Below, piece by piece: positions 16,735-26,534 of a stretch of DNA of 64,000 nucleotides; the stretch's first letter is position 1, and the number at the start of each line of letters is the position of its first letter. Source of the stretch: Nitrospira sp. (GTDB lineage: Bacteria; Nitrospirota; Nitrospiria; Nitrospirales; Nitrospiraceae); contig JACOEK010000003.1 of assembly GCA_024998595.1 (NCBI GenBank), forward strand, positions 372,001 to 436,000. The letters run 5' to 3'. The notes under the pieces were generated by a model. It ran no database searches. It was not told the origin of the DNA and was given only the letters and a program-made list of their open reading frames with translations. A program made the translations under genes and the position numbers.

Positions 16735-19700
16735 TCACGCTTCAGTGGGGGCACAATCAATCACGACTACTAAAATCAAGTCTCGCTCGAAATGCGTGAG
16801 TGTTTGGAGGAGGGCCACTTCGAGATCGCGAGGGGTTTGAGGCGCTGGCGTGCCACTTGGAGACGTAGGGCATGAGGCAACTTTATTCCCAAACCAAAGA
16901 ACTACATATATGCCACGACCTGCGGTTCCTGGATCACGCGAGTAGAGGCGCTTGAGTTGATCACGCGGGGCCGTCCAGAGATCGGGGTGATAATGTCGTT
17001 TTACCTCCACCGGGAGATTTAGAGGCCCAGCAATAGCCTTTATATCGGCCCGCTTATCTTCTGCATAGTGACCTTCCGGTTCCGCCGCTACGCCGACTTG
17101 GAGCAATTGTAGGCGAAGATGATCCAGGAGGCGATCGCGGCAATCGTTCTCAGGGCGTGGCCCTGTTGGCCTCCCGTAGCCATCCACATTCCACATAGCT
17201 TTCCAACCATCAGTGGGCCCATTTCGCAATTCCTCACGAAGGACCTCTAACTGTGAGACGACCAAGGCCTGAAGGTCGGCAGCATTTGCTGGCCGCCCCT
17301 TGTTTAATGTCTCAATGACCTGGGTGACCGAAGGATATTTGAAAGCAAGTTCACGACGCTGGCGTCCTTGAGTCGCGAGGACATGCGCGATTTCTATGCG
17401 CCAAGGCGCTAGAGTCGGGCTATCGTGTAACCGGTGGAGTGCCTCGGAAGCTTGAGAAGAAAGATCATTACCTAGTCGATAGATCAAAGAGCGGACTGAA
17501 CTAGCGGCTTCTCCCCGACTGTGGAGTCCCAACCAACCACTCTGGGCAAGGTCTGGAGGTTGGAAGATAGGGCCTGTCATCTGTATCACGGAAGCAAGTG
17601 CAACTGACGAAAGACAGTATTGGACTTCAGTGGCAATTCCAAGAGATGGAGAAATGAAGCCTAATAACCTAGCTGCTTGCTCTTCCCTCCCACTAATCTG
17701 GGCTGCAAGCCGAGCCTTAACTCTTTCGGGGTCAAGAATAAATGTGGCGGCGCACCATAACGTCTTGTTTTCGTCGCTGAGGAGAGTCGGGCCATTCAGG
17801 ATTTCGTCAGAGAGCGTCACGAACTCGGTAGGGTCAGAATTGCGAGTTGCAGCGCGAAGCAATAGCTTCAAGTTGTCTTCCAGGCAATTAGGAAACTCTT
17901 TCAGGAGAGTAAGCGAAACGAGTCGTGCGACTCCCTTCATTCTTTCCTCATGAGCAAGATCGTACAACCCAGGAATATGCTGCAAATTTCGAGCGAGATG
18001 TGGACGCCAGTAAGAAACTAAGGCACTGGCCGATATCTCAGGCATTGATTCGATAAGCAGGTTCACCCATTCGCGCGATCGTTCGGTTAAGTTGGCATAG
18101 TGAAATACCAGTCCGGACTGCAACGTGGTCTTCGCAAGTGCAAGTATATCGAAGAGAGACTTACCAGCGAGCACGTCCAAACCGGCTAGAACTGGGAAGC
18201 CTATAGAGTATTCTCTCCCATTAGATTCAAGTTCACCGATCATTTGAGGTGATGGGAGATCAGGGAGCTGCAAAGTAGCCAGAAAACCTTCCAGAGTAGC
18301 AGCAGCAATTTCCGGATTTGTGAATGTTGTCAAGCGATTGCTTGGGGGCGATTCACGCGCTACGTCGTAAAAAAGTCCAAAGTAGACCTTTGCCAAATGC
18401 ACTAATGGACCTACCGACGCCGCTGACCGAATACCCTCAATTTGCTCTGTTAGTTGTTTTATGCGGATAGCTCTCTGGGTTTCGTCTTTTTGTTCTCTCA
18501 TCAGTCGCCGCTCGGCATCTTCTCTCCGCCAAGGTGGAATATCCCAGCAAAGCTCCGACCGTAACTGCTCACCGAAGGCGGGATTGCGGATGACAAATTC
18601 GAAAAACTCGTCAAGAGTTGGAGCATCTTCCCTTTGAAGATACGTACGGCCATGTACCGATGTGCGAAAAATCAGTTCCGCTCGTCCAGGCTCAAGCTCA
18701 GTTTCTAGCTGTTGCAGCAACCACTTATGGAAGCCCACTGGGGGAGCAATGTTAAAAAGATGCTGCCAGAAGCCGTGTAACTCATGTCTCGGATTTTTAA
18801 GTTCAGAGATAGATAGCCAATACAGGAAGAGTTGCTGAACTACGGCGGGATGAGACCTCAACCAGTCTTGTATACTCTCCAATTCGTCCTTATCAGCCAC
18901 GGGATGCCCATACTCGTCCAGAACTCTGCCGAACCAAGCATAAAGCTCAGAGGCTGGTGTGGTTTCTCCCTGATAACGGAGTATCTGTAGGATCAGATTT
19001 CCGAAAAAACGCCGCCAGTTCAAGCGAGAAGTTCGGTCTACCAACTTCGATGCATCTACTGCCGACAGAAGCAGCGGAAGATCCTCGGACTTCGTTAGGC
19101 GCACTAGATCATACGCAATGAACATTGTATACGAGTTGATATGATGTTCGACCTGCTCCACGAGATACTGCCCTATCTCACGAGGACCAATAACTCCTGG
19201 ATATAAGGCGCATAAAACTTGCCCTCGCAACCGATGATTCTGATCAAGCACTTGCCCCTTGTGAATTTCATCGAGGAGCTTTCGAAGAACTAAATGGTCG
19301 TTCGGACTAATGCGCTGCAGGGCTGACAACGCAGCGGCGCGTATTCCTTCCCCGCTTGTGTTGTCACGCACAATTTTGAGCAGAGCAGAACCAAGTTCAG
19401 GCAATGGAGGCCCATACTCTATAGCATCCAGAATACAGGTAAGCAGCTGAGGAGGCTCAGTTTTCTCAGCCAGGATACTTTCAAAAATTGGCACCATATC
19501 CTTTGAGGCCAGCCCCCCGAATGGTTCATCTGACCAATTCTCTGTGCGGAAACCAGGGTTTGATATTGCGAGAGCGCGAAGACTATCGATGAGCATCTGC
19601 TTACTGGATGTAGAAAGCACGGAGACATCACCGTACAGAATGACACCGAGCGGGTCTCTGTGAATCAAGGTTGACGCATGGTCTTCATACAAACACGCGA

Positions 19701-20733
19701 GCCAGGCATAAATTCCACGTAACTCAGCTAGAGTTCCTCCATCATATCCTGTCAGAAGCGACAAGATGCGTTTCAACGGAAGACCGGCACGAAGACGAGC
19801 GACTATGAACTGAGCAGCTAGGTACTCAGCGATCGTTCGGTGGACCGGTGTGAAGCGGCCATGTCCGTCGGTTCGAAAGGCCCGCCGTCGTATAGCTGAG
19901 ACTAACGCGTCTCGATCCTCGCCCAGATTCAAAATGTGCGGGTAGTCCCCATCAGCATCCTCGGTTAAAATCGCAAACCCCTTTGTTCCCCCGCACAAGT
20001 GAACTGCACACAAATATCCTGCAGCATTGAGAAGCTTCACAATTGGCAGAGACTCAACATTTCCGTATACATGTTCGTCGTTTCTCTCCTGGAGTAAACG
20101 CGCGCACGCCTGTTGAAATAATTCGGCACGTGTGGCCGGCCATACTCCGCTTCTAACCTCCGCAATAATAAGCTGCAGAGTTTGTGGGTTTCGAAGAAGC
20201 GTATCGATTCCACGTCGCTGAGCCTGGACTAGGAATTCGGCCGGATCTCTTAACTCACCCCCAGCGATGCTGATGATATCCTCATCAGAGAGAGGTTCTA
20301 AGCTTAACACCACAACTTTACCGTCCGAAGAAACCGCCCGCAGCCGCTCTGCCTCAATCTTTCCGTACCAATCTGCTGCTCGGCATGACAATCGGTATTG
20401 AGGGCGATTAAGATCATCTAACTTTCTACGGACCCGGTCCAATACTCCTCTCCCATCCTCAGTCTTCGTCCGTTGTTCATCCAAACCATCTAAATAAAGT
20501 ATTTTTCCTCTCCATTGATCTTCACGCAACGCTAAAAAGTCGCGAATGGGAACAAACACAGCATTAGGTTCTGTTGCCGCACTCTGGCGAAATATCGTTG
20601 TCTTACCCGATCCTGGATCGCCGAGAACTACGATGGCGGAGTGTGAGTAGTATTGTTGAAGCGGCTTGGGAAGACTTCTGGAATCATCTCCTTCCGCCTG
20701 CACTTGTGTAAAGAACCGTTCAACGATGGGCAT
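16735..20733 (-). CDS. STAND/NACHT-type NTPase with C-terminal PD-(D/E)XK-like nuclease motif
   Basis: 1332 residues. Near the N-terminus is a P-loop NTPase: Walker A GDPGSGKTT at residues 38-46 and Walker B ILYLDGLDE at 78-86, the NACHT/STAND pattern. A long helical region (about 280-1200) with many L-x-x-L segments resembles HEAT-like sensor repeats. The last 118 residues contain KRADI (Asp1230), PVEVK (Glu1243 and Lys1245), then QLKRLY and GIYVVLWFG, the D-Xn-E-x-K plus Q-x-x-x-Y layout of PD-(D/E)XK nucleases. The architecture suits an immune receptor that senses phage and cuts DNA, though this is inferred. The ATG at 20733 is chosen. A GTG 12 codons upstream is possible. Confidence 0.75.
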   Translation of the reverse strand: MPIVERFFTQVQAEGDDSRSLPKPLQQYYSHSAIVVLGDPGSGKTTIFRQSAATEPNAVFVPIRDFLALREDQWRGKILYLDGLDEQRTKTEDGRGVLDRVRRKLDDLNRPQYRLSCRAADWYGKIEAERLRAVSSDGKVVVLSLEPLSDEDIISIAGGELRDPAEFLVQAQRRGIDTLLRNPQTLQLIIAEVRSGVWPATRAELFQQACARLLQERNDEHVYGNVESLPIVKLLNAAGYLCAVHLCGGTKGFAILTEDADGDYPHILNLGEDRDALVSAIRRRAFRTDGHGRFTPVHRTIAEYLAAQFIVARLRAGLPLKRILSLLTGYDGGTLAELRGIYAWLACLYEDHASTLIHRDPLGVILYGDVSVLSTSSKQMLIDSLRALAISNPGFRTENWSDEPFGGLASKDMVPIFESILAEKTEPPQLLTCILDAIEYGPPLPELGSALLKIVRDNTSGEGIRAAALSALQRISPNDHLVLRKLLDEIHKGQVLDQNHRLRGQVLCALYPGVIGPREIGQYLVEQVEHHINSYTMFIAYDLVRLTKSEDLPLLLSAVDASKLVDRTSRLNWRRFFGNLILQILRYQGETTPASELYAWFGRVLDEYGHPVADKDELESIQDWLRSHPAVVQQLFLYWLSISELKNPRHELHGFWQHLFNIAPPVGFHKWLLQQLETELEPGRAELIFRTSVHGRTYLQREDAPTLDEFFEFVIRNPAFGEQLRSELCWDIPPWRREDAERRLMREQKDETQRAIRIKQLTEQIEGIRSAASVGPLVHLAKVYFGLFYDVARESPPSNRLTTFTNPEIAAATLEGFLATLQLPDLPSPQMIGELESNGREYSIGFPVLAGLDVLAGKSLFDILALAKTTLQSGLVFHYANLTERSREWVNLLIESMPEISASALVSYWRPHLARNLQHIPGLYDLAHEERMKGVARLVSLTLLKEFPNCLEDNLKLLLRAATRNSDPTEFVTLSDEILNGPTLLSDENKTLWCAATFILDPERVKARLAAQISGREEQAARLLGFISPSLGIATEVQYCLSSVALASVIQMTGPIFQPPDLAQSGWLGLHSRGEAASSVRSLIYRLGNDLSSQASEALHRLHDSPTLAPWRIEIAHVLATQGRQRRELAFKYPSVTQVIETLNKGRPANAADLQALVVSQLEVLREELRNGPTDGWKAMWNVDGYGRPTGPRPENDCRDRLLDHLRLQLLQVGVAAEPEGHYAEDKRADIKAIAGPLNLPVEVKRHYHPDLWTAPRDQLKRLYSRDPGTAGRGIYVVLWFGNKVASCPTSPSGTPAPQTPRDLEVALLQTLTHFERDLILVVVIDCAPTEA

Positions 20734-21324
20734 AACCGGTCCCCAAAGGAGACAAGAATCTCCTCCCACAACAACAAACCGGTTGTAGCCCCCCCGGTAG
20801 CACTCTCAATAGAAACGGTAAGTGCACGGAGGAGACGTGATGAAAAGCAGCAGCTTGAATCCCAAATAGGAGTTGACTGTCCATACGGGTAAATCGCTCC
20901 CGTGTGAAATATAACGCCGTTAAGATCAAATTTCGAGGGTTCCTACTGGGGAGGATTACAGGTCTCCCCCAAAACCCCTTTCGTCGCAAACAAATTTCCG
21001 ACCGCAAAATGATTCTGAACGAGAACCAAAGCAACGTTCTACTCTGACCATATGAATCAAGTGAAGCGGGGGCTGCGCCCCCGATCCCCCCGGCCGTCCG
21101 GTCCAGTGGTCCGGAACGGCCGGGCGGCCTCGTTGGGCGGAGTATTCGCGTGACCAAGCTCCCATGGTTTCAGTATTCCTGTTCTCTTCCCTGCGTCTGT
21201 AATCAACGATCAAACAGAGAGGCGGCCAAGCTAACGCATCGCCGCCTTGTAATGAAGGAGCATTGTTCCCTCTCACCCGTAGCGGATAGTGGACGGGTGA
21301 CAGGGAGAAATTGATTAGAGCGTG
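20734..21324. other. Non-coding region between the replication-like cassette and the NTPase gene, with strong hairpins
   Basis: About 590 bp without a supported gene. It contains a GGGGGC/GCCCCC hairpin with a 3-base loop (21068-21082) and, next to it, a long hairpin with arms CCCGGCCGT and ACGGCCGGG plus inner pairing (21089-21124). They may terminate the zinc-protein/Rep transcript, or form the element's replication origin. The NTPase promoter should lie at the left end. Confidence 0.5.
21068..21124. other. Twin GC-rich hairpins, candidate origin or terminator
   Basis: Two adjacent inverted repeats: a 6-bp stem with TGC loop, then a 9-bp outer stem with four to five further inner pairs and a one-base bulge. 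They lie 200 bp downstream of the replication-like cassette. Rolling-circle origins and strong terminators can both look like this, and nothing here decides between them. Confidence 0.45.
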
Positions 21325-21567
21325 TCACCGTCGCCCCGTCAGTCCCCCACACTCCACACAGAGCCAGACTTCGCACATCACATCCTTGTCCGGATAACAA
21401 AACCGCACCCACGCTCGCTCGAATTGGCAGAACTCACACAATCGTTCCTTGGTATGTTCGGGACAAAGCCAAGCCTTTCGTGCCCGGTCGTACGTGGTCG
21501 CTTCCCGTCCGCAACAGGCTGGACCAAAGAGACTCGGCAACTTCAAATCGCATCGATGCCAGATCAT
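21325..21567 (-). CDS. Small cysteine-rich zinc-binding protein of the island cassette
   Basis: 80 residues with CCGRE near residue 18, then CPEH, CEFCQFERAW, CYPDKDVMC and CVECGGL, enough for two zinc sites of the CxxC/CxxH kind. The start at 21567 follows AGGAGG at 8 bp and lies just 2 bp after the stop of the replication-like gene, so the two are clearly coupled. The same frame is open far upstream but without motifs, and that part overlaps the replication-like gene. The role may be DNA binding or regulation of the element. The family is not recognised. Confidence 0.65.
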   Translation of the reverse strand: MIWHRCDLKLPSLFGPACCGREATTYDRARKAWLCPEHTKERLCEFCQFERAWVRFCYPDKDVMCEVWLCVECGGLTGRR

Positions 21568-21569
21568 CC

Positions 21570-22283
21570 TCACACCTCCTGATAGACCAGCCCTTTCCCA
21601 AGTACCAGTTGCAAAATCGTGCCGCTGAACCAAATAGGATGCCCTGATAGCAGATCCTCCCAGGTCTTGATGAACACAATCCGAGGGATTTCGATCTCGC
21701 CCCTGATCCGCCGATAGGCATTCCTGGTGGACCATTGATGCCGCATTTCTTCCCACAGCCTGCTGATGGGGAAGCCAAGAGACCGCTTCCAGGACCAACA
21801 CATATTCACGTAGCCGCATTGATCCTGGACATATTGGCTGATGACATAGCGGCTGAGACGGTTCCGGGAACGATTGCTGGGCTGATAGGCCTTGATCCAG
21901 ACAACTGGAGCCCCATGGAGGGTGTGCCATTGTGAGGAGAGCCATTCCTGGGAGATCCAGAACCGTCGGGCGCGTTCCCCATCCGGCACCCGCCAGGCCC
22001 AGAAGATGTGGAGCACCCCGTGCCCTTCTTCCGTCCGAACCTGGTAATACTCCAGCCCCTGAAAGCCTAGCTGCCGTTCGATCCGTTGACGCAGTTGCTT
22101 GTGATGGTAGGTCAGCTTCTCGGCATCCCCGCCTTCTGCCGTAGACAGGGTGACCCAGAGCACTTGGAACTGATGACATTCCCAGAACCACAGGAGTGAT
22201 CGAACGCGGTGATAGCCCCGTTTCTGCTTTCTGGTCCATTCGCCGGCGACGGGCTCACGCCGGAACTCCTTCCAGCGGCTCAT
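21570..22283 (-). CDS. Candidate replication-initiator-like protein of the island
   Basis: 237 residues, basic and Trp/Tyr-rich. The segment EEGHGVLHIFWAW and the later RYVISQYV resemble the histidine motif and tyrosine motif of rolling-circle Rep relatives (families with G-x-G-V-x-H and Y-x-x-x-Y). The exact HUH triad is not present (the histidines are H88 and H92, spaced by three), so the call is tentative. It overlaps the excisionase-like gene by 4 bp and is followed 2 bp later by the zinc-protein gene, forming a tight three-gene operon. It may replicate the excised circle. An alternative is a phage-type hypothetical protein. Confidence 0.5.
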   Translation of the reverse strand: MSRWKEFRREPVAGEWTRKQKRGYHRVRSLLWFWECHQFQVLWVTLSTAEGGDAEKLTYHHKQLRQRIERQLGFQGLEYYQVRTEEGHGVLHIFWAWRVPDGERARRFWISQEWLSSQWHTLHGAPVVWIKAYQPSNRSRNRLSRYVISQYVQDQCGYVNMCWSWKRSLGFPISRLWEEMRHQWSTRNAYRRIRGEIEIPRIVFIKTWEDLLSGHPIWFSGTILQLVLGKGLVYQEV

Positions 22284-22489
22284 CGCGCACCTTCCGGCTG
22301 GGGAATCACCGGCCTCAGGCCCGCAGCCAGAATCCGCTCCAATTCCTCAATGGGAATCCGCACGGCGCGTACCGACGGCTTCACATAGGCGATCTGCCGT
22401 CTCAGGATGTACTTCCTGATCGTGCTTTCCTTGAGCCCTAATCGGTTGGCCGCCTCTCGAATGGTGATCAATTTTGTACTGGGGACCAT
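22280..22489 (-). CDS. Excisionase/MerR-type helix-turn-helix protein
   Basis: 69 residues: LITIREAANRLGLKESTIRK continuing YILRRQIAYVKPSVRAVRIPIEELERIL. This is the winged-helix layout of excisionase-family DNA-binding domains (helix-turn-helix, then a K-x-G/x-x-x-x-R-(I/V)-P wing and a terminal helix). In integrating elements such proteins direct excision and regulate neighbouring genes. It begins the three-gene cassette and overlaps the next gene by 4 bp. AAGGAGG lies before the ATG. It is divergent from the 22693-23370 gene, leaving a shared promoter region of about 200 bp. Confidence 0.8.
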   Translation of the reverse strand: MVPSTKLITIREAANRLGLKESTIRKYILRRQIAYVKPSVRAVRIPIEELERILAAGLRPVIPQPEGAR

Positions 22490-22692
22490 CGCACACCTCC
22501 TTGAAAGAATGGTTCAAAAATGATCACGGCTGCTATTGGTGAGCCGTGATTCTTCTTGACACCCATTAGCAAGGCGGAGGTACACTTGCCAAACACATTC
22601 CGGTGGAGACGGCCCTTTCGCATGACACATTTTTCGGTGGTGTTGGGATTAAGAACTGAGGGAGGGGTCCACGTGAAAAAGGAGCCGAAGGC

Positions 22693-23344
22693 ATGAGCGC
22701 ACAGGAGCAAGCCGAGCATGAGTTCCAAGTGGAGTATGAGAAGGCGATGGAGCGTATCCAGACGATGCCAGATGGCGCCGTGGGGTGGATGCTCCGGTTT
22801 TTACAGACCGACCTGGAGGCCTTGACGCCCACGGAATGGACGCTGGTGGCGTTTGAGGTCGCGGCCTTTGTCGATGAGACGGGGGAGCGCTATGGCGGGA
22901 TGGTGGCCCCGGAGAGTGGCTGGAGCGTGGAAGGCGTCCCCAACGCGAAGAACTATCAGACGATACCCAGTCGCAAAGAAGCCCTGGACATTCAGGCTAC
23001 CGTCCTGGAGCAGTTAGAGCTCTATTGGCATGAAGGCTACACCACCTTCACGTTTCCGCAGATGACGCTGGTCGCGGTGTCGCCGGGTGAGGGCTCTGAC
23101 GAGGCTGGCACGGTCATCGTGAGCGCGAAACGCAAGGCGAAGGAGTTTGAATACCGCTTTGTCCACCTGCTGGCCCAAACGGGGGACTACATTCGGCGCT
23201 GTCCGGAATGCGCCACGATCTTTTTCGCGATCCGACGCGACCAGCTGTACTGCCAGCCCCGCTGTCAAAACCGCGTCGCGGCGAGAAAATGGCGCGACAG
23301 CCAGAAGACTGACCACAAGACCGCGAGACGAAAGGAGGACGGCC

Positions 23345-23370
<26 letters not shown>
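22693..23370 (+). CDS. CGNR-like zinc-finger protein
   Basis: 225 residues. An acidic helical N-terminal domain (residues 1-160) is followed by IRRCPECATIFFAIRRDQLY and CQPRCQNRVAARKWR. The latter is a CxxC ... YCQxxCQNR zinc-binding module like the C-terminal domain of CGNR zinc-finger proteins, which are putative transcription regulators. A Lys/Arg-rich tail follows. The gene ends 26 bp inside the integrase gene, so the two are co-transcribed and probably translationally coupled. The start at 22693 has GGAGCCGAAGGC before it, a moderate site. Confidence 0.75.
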
Positions 23371-24577
<1,207 letters not shown>

Positions 24578-24589
24578 CCCCTCTATTTT

Positions 24590-24999
24590 CAATTACTTGC
24601 GAGATGAGTACCTAACAATACCTTCGCCAAGTGTTCTTGGCGTGTTCCCTTATAGGTATCTGTGAACTTTTGAGCAGCTTGAGTCAAGTCTCGCTCCTCA
24701 ATCGCGTTGTATCGTTTCCACATTTACTCGGACTTATGGCCCACAATTTTCATAGCCATCGCCATGTCCACCCCTGCCCTTCGGAGATTGGTAAAGGCAC
24801 CGTGGCGCCGGTCGTGGAACCGAAAGTCCGTAATGCCTGCCCCAACGGGGGCGGTCGTGAAAGACCGGCTCATCCGTTGAAGCGGTCGGCCCTTATACGT
24901 GAAAACGTGCCTTATCGCAAGACTGCGTATCCGAGCAAGTCCCTGTAGAGTCCTTTTGACATCAGGAGTCATGGGAGCCGATGCACCTTCTGGGATCAC
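24590..24999 (-). pseudogene. C-terminal part of a second, decayed tyrosine integrase
   Basis: On the minus strand the frame reads FRFHDRRHGAFTNLRRAGVD and then MAMKIVGHKSE, the HxxR and GH region of a phage-type integrase. Next come a TAA stop and, in the same frame, MWKRYNAIEERDLTQAAQKF continuing for about 25 residues. Intact relatives read GHKSEKMWKRY, so a Lys codon has become TAA. The catalytic tyrosine lies beyond the stop. The upstream N-terminal part is missing or diverged. The orientation is opposite to the young element's integrase. Confidence 0.75.
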
Positions 25000-25265
25000 G
25001 GCCAGGGGTCTTCAAGCAACTGTCCAGAGACAAATCGTTCCGCGCTATGCGTAGAATCGTTCCCTACAAGCTTCTGCGGTTGTAATTGCGCCTTGACCGT
25101 GTGTTGATCTATCCACTTATCCAAGTGGTCCTGCCAGAACTTAACCAACCGACCGACTTTCACAAACCTCAGCTTCCTAGCATATGCTCAACCGTACAGG
25201 GTCAGTTTGGATATGCCTAGATACTCCGACGCCTCATCCATTGTCAAAAGCTTGCTCCTGTTTTC
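25000..25265 (-). pseudogene. Decayed excisionase-like helix-turn-helix gene
   Basis: The minus-strand frame reads LLTMDEASEYLGISKLTLYG, a stop, then AYARKLRFVKVGRLVKFWQD and LDKWIDQHTVKAQ. This is an excisionase-family DNA-binding domain in which the expected Trp after LYG has become TGA. It continues open to the region of the integrase relic at 24999, so the two formed one module of an older element lying on the other side of the tRNA. Confidence 0.7.
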
Positions 25266-25518
25266 TCCAAACTGAATTTCAGAACACCTCTGAACAAAGT
25301 GAGTACCGACCTTTCCGTTGACATGACTCAAAGAGCCCGGTCACAGAGGGTACGAGCCGGGGTCGCGGAGCACCGGATAGGCCTTCCCGGTTCCCTCCGA
25401 GCCGGTCGCCCCCCTCCATGCCTGCCCGCTGCAAGATTCCGGTGCCGCCCCCTTTGTTACGCCCCACCCTTGGTTTTGTGAAGGGTGAGGCTAGACATAC
25501 TTTCAGAAGGAGGCGGAC

Positions 25519-26070
25519 ATGTCCGTTGACAGTTCTCTCGGTTCCTTGAACGGTGGACGGCTACTGAGCCCGATTCGTAAATACGGCACCCCTCGGTACC
25601 GTGTCACGCTAGTCCGCGAGGGCCGTGCCATTCCGGCGGCGGAATCGATGCATACGTCGGAAGGCGCTGCGGTCATTCTCCGGCCGTTGTTTGTCGGCCT
25701 GGACCGCGAACAGTTCCTCATCTGTGGCCTGGATGCGAAACATCAGCTGACCGGCATCGATATCGTCTCCACCGGTTCGCACAATGGGACCATTGTGCAT
25801 CCGCGCGAAGTATTCCAGCCGCTCATCCTCATGAACGCCGGCGATTGGCTCTGCGCCCACAATCATCCGTCCGGAGACATTACGCCCAGTCCCGAGGATC
25901 GCCTGTTGACCAAACGGCTGCGTGAAGCTGGCGAACTATTCGGCATCACCCTCCTGGATCACCTCATCCTGGCCGACGAACGCTACTACAGCTTTGCCGA
26001 CGTAAGGGTGGCCCAGCGCCTAGCGGAGCAGCCGCAACACCCAGGCGGCCCCGGCGGCGAGGGCTTGTAG
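25519..26070 (+). CDS. RadC/JAB-domain protein
   Basis: 183 residues with the RadC-type JAB (MPN) metalloprotease-like core. It reads HPREVFQPLILMNAGDWLCA and then HNHPSGDITPSPEDRLLTKR, the H-x-H-P-S-G ... S-x-x-D zinc motif, ending in LLDHLILADERYYSF. RadC-like proteins are frequent on plasmids, islands and near defence genes, and their activity is unsettled. This copy lacks the helix-hairpin-helix domain of chromosomal RadC and has instead a 60-residue N-terminal lead. AGAAGGAGG precedes the ATG. A small hairpin (CACCCTT/AAGGGTG, 25470-25492) lies just upstream and could be regulatory. Confidence 0.9.
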   Translation: MSVDSSLGSLNGGRLLSPIRKYGTPRYRVTLVREGRAIPAAESMHTSEGAAVILRPLFVGLDREQFLICGLDAKHQLTGIDIVSTGSHNGTIVHPREVFQPLILMNAGDWLCAHNHPSGDITPSPEDRLLTKRLREAGELFGITLLDHLILADERYYSFADVRVAQRLAEQPQHPGGPGGEGL

Positions 26071-26132
26071 TGGGAGCGCAATGCTCAACGTAGCTTGCAT
26101 TCCAGGCCAATGCGAAGCGCATCATTAGCGAT

Positions 26133-26534
26133 CTAGAGAAGGTTTGCGATGCGCGATTGCCACCAGCACAACAGGGGTGTCACCACCAACTCCATAACAA
26201 TCGCATAGATCATCGACCGGGATGGCATCACAATAAAGACTGCACCAGCCAGACGCGCTATTCCACCCACCCCGACTAGGAAAGTTAGGAGCCGCATGAG
26301 TGCTGTGTGGGTTTCAATCCGGGGAACGATGGCCCAAAAGCTCAGCCCAATCCCGAATAACAGCCCTGACAAATACCGAACATGACTATCGAGAGCGATC
26401 TCGCCAGGGTGTTCCGATAGTATGGCCGTCCCAGTGATCATTCCCGCGCCTCCAGCGAGCACTGGCACGCAGGCGGCGACCACCAGCGCTACTTGAAGCC
26501 CTCGCCTTTCTCGGTGAGAGCACGTTTTAGTCAT
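26133..26534 (-). CDS. DUF4345-like membrane protein
   Basis: 133 residues with four hydrophobic segments (VALVVAACVPVLAGGAG, YLSGLLFGIGLSFWAIV, LLTFLVGVGGIARLAGAVF and IYAIVMELVVTPLLCWW). The pattern, with R-YLSG-LL-G-GL in the second helix and GG-ARL in the third, fits the DUF4345 family of small inner-membrane proteins. The start ATG at 26534 overlaps the stop of the upstream esterase gene (ATGACTAA), so the two are translationally coupled. The function is unknown. Confidence 0.8.
   Translation of the reverse strand: MTKTCSHRERRGLQVALVVAACVPVLAGGAGMITGTAILSEHPGEIALDSHVRYLSGLLFGIGLSFWAIVPRIETHTALMRLLTFLVGVGGIARLAGAVFIVMPSRSMIYAIVMELVVTPLLCWWQSRIANLL

Noticed and set aside
21325-22239. A 304-codon minus-strand frame as one gene
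   Set aside because: Its upstream part overlaps the Rep-like gene in another frame. Only the last 80 codons have a ribosome binding site and cysteine motifs.
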